Shown here in pieces: positions 55,724 through 64,000 of a stretch of 64,000 nt of DNA. Positions within the stretch are counted from its first letter, which is position 1, and every line of letters begins with the position of its first letter. The stretch is from positions 124,001 to 188,000 of the forward strand of contig JAKCPI010005146.1 of NCBI GenBank assembly GCA_023213315.1, written 5' to 3'. Position numbers and translations under genes: made by a program. A model generated the notes under the pieces. The model did no database searches. It had not been told where the DNA came from and saw nothing but the letters and a program-made list of their open reading frames with translations. Source of the stretch: Euborellia annulipes. Taxonomy: Eukaryota > Arthropoda > Insecta > Dermaptera > Anisolabididae.

Positions 55724-56328
55724 AAGTATTGGTTTCATGTCAACGATGTCGAGATTTTGATGGATATATACGTTTTGAGGTCCCCTGTATCCAAAAAAGT
55801 GGTTTTCGCGACATGGTCTGTCTGTCTGTGTCGTGTGTGTTCAATTTTAAGCATGAAGGAATTGAGCTAGGAGGTTGAAATTTTATATTTAAGTTAGACA
55901 CCTCCCCGGATCGTGAAAATAAGCTTTTAATCAAAATCGGCCAAAAAGTACTAGTACTTTACTGATGTAGTTTTTCAGTTTTTTTTTCGATTTTCTCAAA
56001 ATTTGCTCCAACGATTTTTTTTTAAATTCAAAAATCAATTATTTTTTAGATGCTCCTTTAAATGTATATTCTCATTTTGCCATTGAAATCTTTTGAAGAC
56101 CACTTTACTCTTGTACTTCATAGGAAAAATAGGAGAAATGGTTGCCATGGTAACAAAATATAAATATTTTCCCATCCTTATAAATTTTACATCTGAATTC
56201 ATATGTTCCGTACTGTCGGGAACTAAATATATGTCGACACAAAAAATCTCGTGTGATAAACACTCTTACCTTCGGTAATCGAAAGTTGTGTGGTGTGCGC
56301 CAGTCACACCAGATTTTTTTTATATATC
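55655..56328 (+). repeat. Family B repeat, full length
   Basis: Head hairpin TACTTTCTCTTACC...GAGAGAGAAAGTATTG, AGTACTAGTACTTTACTGA, GTTGCCATGGTAAC, TGTCGACACAAAAAATCT, CCAGTCACACCAGA tail. Best complete example for a consensus. Confidence 0.8.
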
Positions 56329-56639
56329 TTTTACAAAATAGTTTTACTAATTTTCCAGTTCCGGGGGCCGGCACGTAAAACCAACAGAAATATCTTATTT
56401 TTTCTTTCAAATTATTTTTAGCTAATAGTAAAAATATAATTTAGATTGTGGCTATTGTCAGAAGTACGCCTATACCAGAGAATGGAATTTATACTATATC
56501 TTTTTTTAATAGTAATAATTAACATTGAAGAAGAATTTCCGGCTCTCTATCTCCTATTCTCTCCAATCTTTTTTTTTCATTCGTCATTCAGTTAACTTTC
56601 CATCTCATATTCTTTCCCTTGATAACTTAACAGCTAATT

Positions 56640-57550
56640 TCCTATTTTCTTCACCTTATAAATAAAAAATTATCTTCTTGGAACCAGCAAAAATGAAATT
56701 TTCCGGAGTTAAATTAGCCTCCCGTTCGAATCTCCTAATGATTTCCATTCCCGTGGGTTCTTTGAAAAAAAAAAGTTTTCATCACAAACTCAACCATGAC
56801 TTCCTAATTCAGTTTACTAATATTAGTGAACCGAACTCCAACCTAAATGCCGTTCATCATCTTCTTGACCACAAATTCTTGTCGTAGCTAAAACGCAGAT
56901 CTTAGAAACTAACTTGGGCGTCTCTCATTTAAATTCCCCGAATGTCCTCCAAGATAGGTTTTCGGTTAAAAGGTGGTTTCTGTGCGTATATTCAAGCCGA
57001 TATCCTTTTTAAGAGAATGTTGAAATTTAAATAAAACATTTTAGGGCTCACAACCTCCAAAAATTTTTCTATATTACATTGGATACCAATTAATTTAGAA
57101 AAATCTGGTCTCGAAAGGATCTTAAATAAATTTATAAAAAGCAAACATGTGGGGTCGTGGAATCCCCGCCAGGAACGAAGTTCCTCACGCCTTTTCTTCA
57201 TCTCCGAGCTTGATCTCGCCTTCCTCCGCAGGCGCCCGGGCGCTGTAACGCATTTTTGTTACTGCTGCTCTTTGCTACATTTTCTGCCAATTCACCTTAC
57301 CGTAAGCCGCATAAAAGAACTTTGTTCCAAAAAAAGCATTCAATCCATTTATTCTCCCTTTGAGATCTACTTTTTAGGTCATTTCAACGAACCCCATAAA
57401 ATTCAGCTGAAATACTCTGCTGAAAGCCACATGCTGCATGAACGGCGGCTAATAATTCTTGCGATTCTTGCGACCTCCCCCAAATCATTGGCAAACCCAC
57501 TCGAATTCCTGACAATCCTGAGCATACACATACCAGGCCCGTAGGCCGAT
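56640..57550 (+). other. Unexplained less AT-rich segment with a 131-codon ORF
   Basis: Base composition and codon-like texture differ from the surroundings. Open stretches on the plus strand at 56678-56887 and 57149-57544 (the longest ORF of the window, 131 codons, proline/leucine/histidine-rich, no recognised domain) are separated by stops. Could be the remains of a transposon or viral gene, a processed pseudogene, or chance. No function is assigned. Confidence 0.35.
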
Positions 57551-57734
57551 CCCCCTCTATATCCAAAAAAATAAATAAAAATAATAATAAAAGCTGTTAG
57601 AAATTATAAAAAATATTTTATATTTAAAATTTATTCATTTGGATGGTTTTTTTGAAAATAACTCCTATATTTATTATTTCGAACAATGGCAGTAGGTGGC
57701 AGCCAGGAAGAGGTGTCTCTACATCAATGAAACA

Positions 57735-57790
57735 CCCAAATTTACGACGTTTCGGTCCAAATTTATTCGACCATCATCAGATATCCGGGA
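57735..57790 (-). ncRNA. Hammerhead ribozyme, intact core
   Basis: Minus strand: outer stem I CCC, core CTGATGA, stem II GGTC/GACC with a long loop, GAAACGTC, then GTA pairing with TAT before the core and GGG pairing with CCC. Minimal AC/GU stem III. Confidence 0.8.
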
Positions 57791-59007
57791 GCTGTCATAT
57801 GTGAATTTAGAATATATTTCATCATATGTTGATGTAGACTTGTTTAAATTAAAAAAATTTTGCCAATCCCAGGAAGTAGAAACGATAGAAGTATATCCTA
57901 TATTTATTTATTTGTTAATGCATCCAATTTAAATGGACCCTATAAGTTGTTAAAATTCTTTGCATAAAAAGACATAAAAAATATTAATATTATGATTTTA
58001 ATTAAGCTATACTCAGTTCTTTTTGAATGCTAATTTGAATCCGGAATTAAAATATAATAAATCAATATTACCCGCATTACCCACCCCTCCTTGAATGTGC
58101 TACTCTCTCTTCCCCCACAGTACGTCAAAAATTTCCTACCCACTCCTTAAAAAACCACACACCACACTGGGACCACTACTGTCGTATGAGGCGTCTAATT
58201 TATACAATTTTCTCCAAAATAGTCCGAGTAAAAATAATTTTAAACTGAATTAAAACAAACTAGAGCCAAAATTTTAAACATATAAGAAAAAGAGTTATAT
58301 CGTATAGATAGGAAATAAATTTTCTTTGTTTTCTTTTGAACTTGGGAAATTTCTCTTTAGCTAGACACTTTATGGCGGCTTGATAATTGAGTAATTTTTT
58401 TTTTTAATTTCAATATGAAAATTTTTTATTTACTAGCAATGTGACAAAATTATCATCCCATAATCCTATTTATTTATATATTGATAAAATTTTTCAAGGT
58501 TTTTTTTTTTAAATTTTGTTTTCATAAACAATTTTTTTTACTTATTCATATTTTGATAATAATACGTATTAATACCAATTTGAACTTTACATAAATTGAT
58601 AATCACTGCTTAAAATTTAGTTATTTTACTGTTTTAATAACAAATTTTATTCTCTACTAGCTTTAAAATATACTGCTCAACAGCATTTTTGTTACAAAGA
58701 CAGTACAGTCGGAGCACAGCTCGAGTGTGGAGCCTTGAGCTTAGTCAACCAAACCAATATTTTTAAAATAAATAAATCATCTTTTTATTTATTACAAAGG
58801 GGAAAAGCAACTTTTAAGGCAACACTTTCGACGGCTAGCATTTCGATTATCTATTGTATCAGTTCTAATTAACTAGCTTTCTCTCGGATAAGCTAGATGA
58901 GTATGACTTTAGAGTTATTTTTAAGCCCAGATCGTAGTTAACTAGCAAAGACCCAAAGTTTATTTTGGGAATTTTTAAATTATTAGTATTTATTTTAATT
59001 AATTTTA

Positions 59008-59575
59008 CTTTCTCTTAGCCTATATATGAAATATATAGGAGAGAAAGTATTGCGATCATGTCAAAAATTCGATGTCGAGATTTTGATGGATATACATGTT
59101 TTGAGGTCCCCTGAGTCCAAAAAAGTGGGTCCCGCAAATTGGTCTGTGTGTGTGTATGTAGTGTGTGTGTGTGTGTGTGTGCGTGTGTCTGTATGTGTGG
59201 ACAGATTTTTAGCATGAAGGAATTGAGCTACCGGATTGAAATTTTATATTTAACTTAGGTACCTTCCCACACGCTCAAAATAAGCTTTTGAACAAAATCG
59301 GCCAAAAAGTACTAGTACTTTACTGATGTACTTTTTCAGTTTTTTTCGATTTTCTCAAAATTCCCTCCAAGGATTTTTTTTAAAATTCATAAATGAACTA
59401 TTTTTTAGATGCTCTTTAAAATGTATATTCTCATTTTGCCGTTGAAATCTTCTGAAGACCACTTTACTCTTGTTCTTCATAGGAAAGATAGAAATGGTTG
59501 CCATGGTAACGGAATTTAAATCTTTTTCTTTTTATTAGATTAAAAATCAATTATTATTTAAATTCCCATTTATTT
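59008..59575 (+). repeat. Family B repeat, full-length 5' part
   Basis: Head hairpin TACTTTCTCTTAGCC...GGAGAGAAAGTATTG, a GT microsatellite expansion (59145-59190), AGTACTAGTACTTTACTGA, GTTGCCATGGTAAC, and an AT-rich end. Confidence 0.8.
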
Positions 59576-59939
59576 TTATTTTATTTGTGTCTTTAATTGT
59601 TTCAAAGAAAACATATATGTCTCTCTCTCTCTCACTTGCAAACATTATCGTCTCTCTCTACTCTTTTTAAATTCCCTTTCCACCTTATCTTCGCATAGGA
59701 ACAATGTTAATTTCCTATAGGGATTTGTATGTTAATTTCGATTCAAAAGGGGGTCCCCTTTAGAACTTTTTAGGCATTTAAAATTTTTTTTCCAATTCTT
59801 ATGAAATTTTGTATTTATTTACGATTCTATATTGTGTATAAAATGTCCAAATATGAGATTAAAATTTTGAAAAATAACCATAGTTTATTTGAAGCAGTCA
59901 ACATTTAAAATGCAAGTTTGAAACTAAGGTGCTATCGGA

Positions 59940-60053
59940 AACTAAATATATCTCGACACAAAAAATCTGGTGTGACCAGCACAGTGCGCAACTTTCTCTT
60001 ACCGAAGGGTAAGAGAAAGTTGTGTGCTGTGCGCCAGTCACACCAGATTTTTT
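59940..60053. repeat. Long hairpin from the family B tail
   Basis: AAAAAATCTGGTGTGACCAG... to ...CAGTCACACCAGATTTTTT; arms of about 45 bases around ACCGAAGGGT, almost perfect. Confidence 0.8.
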
Positions 60054-60144
60054 ATTTTTATGAATGATGCCCTTATTTCTAACTTCACAAAACATTCCTT
60101 ATATTTCAGATAGCTAAGTATATGTAAAAAAATCATTTTTATTT

Positions 60145-60236
60145 ACTTTCTCTTACCCTATATATGAAATATATAGAAAGAAAGTATTGCAATCATGTCG
60201 AAAATTCGATGTCAAGATTTTGATGGATATACACAT
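60145..60236 (+). repeat. Family B head fragment
   Basis: TACTTTCTCTTACCC, TATATAGAAAGAAAGTATTG, TCGATGTCAAGATTTTGATGG, then abrupt switch to family E. Confidence 0.7.
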
Positions 60237-60536
60237 TTTAAAATTTTCTTAATTAATATGTGATTAATAATAACAATAAATTCATTTTTAAATTTAAAAA
60301 AAAATTAAAGGCTATTGGGACAGATGGTTAGCTGTATTAGCTTGATAACAAAAAAAATTAATTTTCATAATTTTTTAATAAGTCATTAAAAAAATTATAA
60401 CTTTCTGGCCCAATAATCACTTGAGAATTTAATTCATTTAAAAAAAACCCGCATTTAAAAATTCCTTATAATAGTCTAGTTTTTTGTTTTTAAAGTACGT
60501 TTAGACGTCGCTCCTGAACCCCCTTAAGGTTTTAAG
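60236..60536 (+). repeat. Family E 3' part
   Basis: Matches 6010-6316, ending ACGTCGCTCCTGAACCCCCTT. Confidence 0.7.
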
Positions 60537-60539
60537 ATT

Positions 60540-60810
60540 TTAGGATAAATAGAGGGTCAGATAATTTGTTCCAATCGTCGGAGATAATGGGGACAAAGGA
60601 AGACTGTAACTGACAAGTTTTACTAGTCGTGAACTTAACTGCATAGGGATGATGCCTTTCTTGTGTTTCGGAAATTCTCGAATATTGCATCAGATATAAT
60701 ACCTGCTAGAAGCGACAGTGCAGACGCTTCTTTTATGACCTAATGGCTCAAGTGATGCAATAAGACACTCATCACCAATTAATTTCACCATACGCCTCTG
60801 GAGAATTGGT
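60540..60810 (-). mobile_element. LINE polymerase C-terminal fragment
   Basis: Minus strand from about 60803: LQRRMVKLIG...SLEPLGHKRSVCTVAS then a stop. In a shifted frame it continues with HPYAVKF...SFVPIISDDWNKLS. This pattern is the C-terminal end of the second ORF in many non-LTR retrotransposons (Jockey/CR1-like). Truncated and frame-broken. Confidence 0.65.
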
Positions 60811-61611
60811 AATAGAAATGTTGAAGTGACTTAGAAATCTGATGGTGTTTATGGGTCGGGAGGTTTTGGGAGAAAGGTAGCTTTTTCTAGGGGAAGGGAG
60901 GGCAATTGGGCGACCTTAAGCTCTAAGACCTCGAGTCTTGTTAGTTTAATTAAAATAAATGACGAGATTTTTTTTTCAACACAAATTTTAATATACAAAT
61001 GTTTTAGATAAAATATAAAAAAAAAAAGGCATTAGCTTTTTTGCACAAGTCATATGGCAACCATATTTCTTCTTTTTAAACAATGTTAAAAAATTATTAT
61101 GGTTAAAAATTTAAATAAATAAAAGAAATATTCAATATTTGTTTGACTTTTGATTGACCTAACTCGGAATAATTTATTTAATCATAAATGACAAGTGAAA
61201 AACATATATTGACAATTGGTTTAGAGTATAAATAAATGTTTATTTATTTTTTTAATATTCCATTTTGAGATGCTGTATAGATTTTTTCCGTTAAACAAAT
61301 ATTTTTGTCAAACAAGAAATGGCTTTTTTATATTTATTTATATCAAAGAAAAATGAAAAACTACAAAAGGAGGCTGATTCTGTCTCTGGAAATAAATATT
61401 TCTTTCCAGCTATAAAATGCCCTATAAATTTCGCTTTCTATATAGGAAATAGTCATATAAAATATTAACCTTTCCTCATTCTCAGATAGTATATTTACTA
61501 AATATGCAGTGCGGCTTCTTCGGGGAAACTCTTCCTTGGATAGTAAAGTAACTAAGTGCAAGTGGCTGTAGAATTAGATGACCAACTGGAAGTAGGGTCT
61601 GCTTCAGCTTA
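60811..61611. other. No gene recognised
   Basis: AT-rich; a 66-codon minus-strand ORF at 61361 has no recognised domain. Confidence 0.5.
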
Positions 61612-61985
61612 ATAAAAACTCTTTAATAATGATGACGTTTCGGCTTCAATCAGTCACTTGAGAGCCCAAATGAGCATTGTTACCAGGGATTGGCAAAATC
61701 CTTTAGATTAGTCGATTAGCGATCCGGGCAGTTCGGACTATCCGATCCACTAAACCGATCCGGCTGCTGCAAAAGGATTAACGATCCGATAAGCTTGGGC
61801 GATCCGATCCGATTTAGGAAAAGGATCCCTGTTCCAGATCCGCGATCCGAAAATCCGATTCTATCCAGTTTCTAATAAAATTGCCGAATTAAAATTTAGT
61901 TTTTCTGCCGAATTTGTACATTTTTAGGCATTTGGATGAAGATATATAAATTTAAACATTATTGTTAAACAATCAAAAGGATATA

Positions 61986-62736
61986 CAGTTGACTCTCAAT
62001 AATTCGAAAGTCAAGGTACCACAAGAAAAATTCGAAATATCGAGTTTTTGAAATTATCAAGAGAAAAGAAAAAAAAATTTGAATTATTAATTTTAGCTTG
62101 CATAAATTTTATAAATATATATATCCTAAAGCAATAAAGTAGCCCTTGGGCCATGGCTCATTAGTAGAATTTCTGACTCTTGTGTCAAGAGATCGCATTC
62201 CGGCTCATGCGGCAAAATTTATTTCATTTAGGGGGATATCTTGGCTACTATTCAAATGAATTAAATAGAGACAGGGTCTAAATGGCCTCCGATGCTGACA
62301 AAAACCTAAATTAAATTAAAATAAAAGCAAATAAGTAAAAATAATGATAATTTTTTTATTCTTCAGAATTGTCGACAGCATTGATAGAGAAATATTGAAA
62401 GTTTTAGGGATATCTTTTTTTCTCTAACCACTTTTCACGATTATTTTTCGGACCCAGTAAGTGGCCTTTTGTAACTCATCCTGAAAAACTAAAGAGAATT
62501 GGGAAGTTAAGCTAGGCTGATTGGAGGGGAACATTAGGCGGAAAATGACGAGTAAATATTGCTAGGAAAAATTCGAATTATAGAGAGGTTGAGTGGCCTA
62601 GTTCGAATAATAGAATGGTTTCTTTCTCTGATATTTCCAAAAAATATTTCGTGTATCTAACTACACAGCATTACATCGAAGTTTACAGCTAAAGAGTTCG
62701 GATTATTGAAAAATTCGAATTATCGAGAGTCGACTG
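61986..62736. mobile_element. Pogo/Tigger-like non-autonomous element
   Basis: Inverted termini CAGTTGACTCTCAATAATTC and GAATTATCGAGAGTCGACTG, flanked by TA on each side. No transposase ORF. Contains a SINE at about 62145-62340. Confidence 0.75.
62145..62340 (+). repeat. tRNA-derived SINE within the pogo-like element
   Basis: GGGCCATGGCTCATTAGTAG (A-box part), anticodon-arm-like CTCTTGTGTCAAGAG and B-box-like CGCATTCCGG. An A-rich tail AATTAAATTAAAATAAAAG follows. Confidence 0.5.
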
Positions 62737-63836
62737 TATTTATTAAAAAGTAAAAAGTTTTAAAGGATTGGCAATCCTTTGAAAAGGATCGTGAAAATCT
62801 AGGATTACTAATCATACGAAAAAGATTCTAGATCCAGAGAGCAAAAATGATTTCAATCCATATCCTTAAATCCATCCCTCTTTCAATTTGGATCTCGATC
62901 CAGATCCAAGATCCTCACCAAAAAAGGATTTCGATCCAGATCCGAAAATCCTGGATCGGACGGATTTAAATCCAAAAGAATCACGGTCTTATCCATCCTT
63001 GGTTGTTACATTAAATATTATTAGTGAAATCAATAGATTTATATACAGATTCATATCTAACAATAAAAGACACAGGAGTAGCGAGTCAATATGCAGTGTT
63101 GAAGGTTAATTTGAATATGTAATATATCTCTCTCTTTGATCATTAGTGTCAGAACTGAGTTATTCTGTGTGGTAACTTCCATGGGAATTATCCTGAGGTG
63201 GGTTCCGGTTTCCTTCCTCGGAATGAGGTGTCTCAAATAGAGTTGGATATTGGGAACTCAAATTTGTCTTCAAATCAGAATTATAATCTTAACTGTTTTA
63301 TCCCCTCGGCTAATCGCCTCCTCATGCAAATTTAATTTGTATATATAATAAGAATCAATGCCCTCTAGCTTATAAAAGTCAATGAGTCAGTTTGAAAATT
63401 AAATTTCAGATTTCCCAATTCTTTAACAAATCATTTATCAACAAATGTTTTATTTAGATTATCTACTTGCATTAAAACTCGAACTGCTCCGCTTGCCCCT
63501 TAGAGCTAGGCACTTGGCCGAACACCATCGGCTTCCTTCACCCTCGTAACGACCAAACGATTTTTCAATTATTTCCCCTTCCTCGGTCAATCCACTAAAC
63601 TTAATCCCTCCTACAGTTCAATTACAATTCTCATGGCTGAAGCTCTTTGTAACAAAAAAAATTGCTAAAATTTATTAAAAATTAGAATTGTATTGTATTG
63701 TATTATATTACTAGATTAATAAAATTTGTGCTAGGCCTATAATAAGTAAATTATAAAGAAAAATTTCATTTGGTCAACATCTATAGTTCATTCAGAGAAA
63801 GCAAGTGGCCGGATAAGCTTTTGATTTTTTTTTGAA

Positions 63837-64000
63837 TTTTTACTTTCTCTTACCTATATATGAATATATAGAGAGAGAAAGTATTGAATTCATGTCAAAA
63901 ATTCGATGTCGAGATTTTGATGGATATACACTTTTTGAGGTCCTTTGAGTCCAAAAAAGTGGTTTTCGCGACTTGGTCTGTGTTCAATTTAAAGCATGAA
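63837..64000 (+). repeat. Family B repeat, cut by the window edge
   Basis: Head hairpin TACTTTCTCTTACC...GAGAGAGAAAGTATTG, then TCGATGTCGAGATTTTGATG and TTTTGAGGTCC. Confidence 0.8.

Larger units (their letters stand above)
61684..63001. mobile_element. hAT-like element, host of nested insertions
   Basis: Termini CAGGGATTGG and CCATCCTTG are imperfect inverted repeats; flanks ATTGTTAC and GTTGTTAC match at 7 of 8 bases. Its own sequence is dense in GATCC/GATCCG words. A pogo-like element occupies 61986-62736. Confidence 0.65.
47636..64000 (+). other. Presumed first intron of CaMKI, repeat-filled
   Basis: Starts with GTAAGTAATT. No kinase exon is seen on the plus strand. Stretches 47650-49735, 50700-51160, 51560-52280, 57930-59000 and 63010-63830 hold only AT-rich sequence, a TG microsatellite (48821-48843) and TA repeats. 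Confidence 0.55.

Noticed and set aside
61612..61668. Hammerhead-like motif (minus strand CTGATTGAAGCCGAAACGTC)
   Set aside because: GAAACGTC is present, but there is no proper CUGANGA core and no room for stem II. It is at best a deletion relic.

Overview
This is a 64-kb piece of a very AT-rich, repeat-dense animal nuclear genome. The signs are spliced genes with GT-AG introns, no long ORFs, many transposon fossils and tRNA-derived SINEs. Two conserved metazoan genes can be recognised. An arthropod is the most likely source, because the CaMKI start MPLFGKK is familiar from that group, but this is a guess and I cannot name a species.

Genes. (1) A complete mucolipin (TRPML) endolysosomal cation-channel gene lies on the minus strand, 33488 down to 22618, in 12 coding exons with consistent phases. 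It encodes about 599 residues. Two exons are each one base short, both times in a homopolymer (T8 near 32763, C5 near 31655), so the raw reading frame breaks twice. (2) The first coding exon of a calcium/calmodulin-dependent protein kinase I gene lies on the plus strand at 47532-47635, behind a CpG-rich 5' region. The rest of the gene lies beyond the right edge, so 47636-64000 is probably one intron. (3) A CpG-rich candidate 5' exon lies on the minus strand at 3443-3618 and ends in a good splice donor. Its gene would continue off the left edge.

Repeats. Everything else is mobile-element debris: several hAT-type MITE families (8-bp target duplications at 23484, 24196, 38123 and 61684), palindromic TA-flanked MITEs, a pogo-like element, two LINE 3' fragments, at least four tRNA-derived SINE types, a 7-unit satellite with a higher-order duplication (34.4-35.6 kb), three copies of a large repeat around it, and a high-copy family (called B here) with a terminal hairpin.

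Most notable: about 20 hammerhead-ribozyme-like motifs (type I architecture: CUGANGA core, stem II, GAAA, short stem III, UH cleavage site), belonging to at least eight unrelated repeat families and mostly arranged as head-to-head inverted pairs inside foldback elements. Several have intact cores and fully paired stems (13981, 20325, 20945, 32256, 45454, 57735). One abundant family carries TTGAAAA in place of CUGANGA, a change at positions 3 and 8 that would keep the catalytic 3-8 base pair as U-A. These resemble the hammerheads known from Penelope-like elements and metazoan retrozymes, but no reverse transcriptase of that class is visible here.

Layout: 1-3.4 kb AT-rich; 3.4-3.6 candidate exon; 3.7-22 kb nested repeats; 22.6-33.5 kb TRPML; 34-47 kb satellite, segmental duplication, tRNA-bearing foldbacks and hAT MITEs; 47.1-47.6 kb CaMKI start; 47.6-64 kb its presumed intron, which includes a 2.8-kb palindrome.
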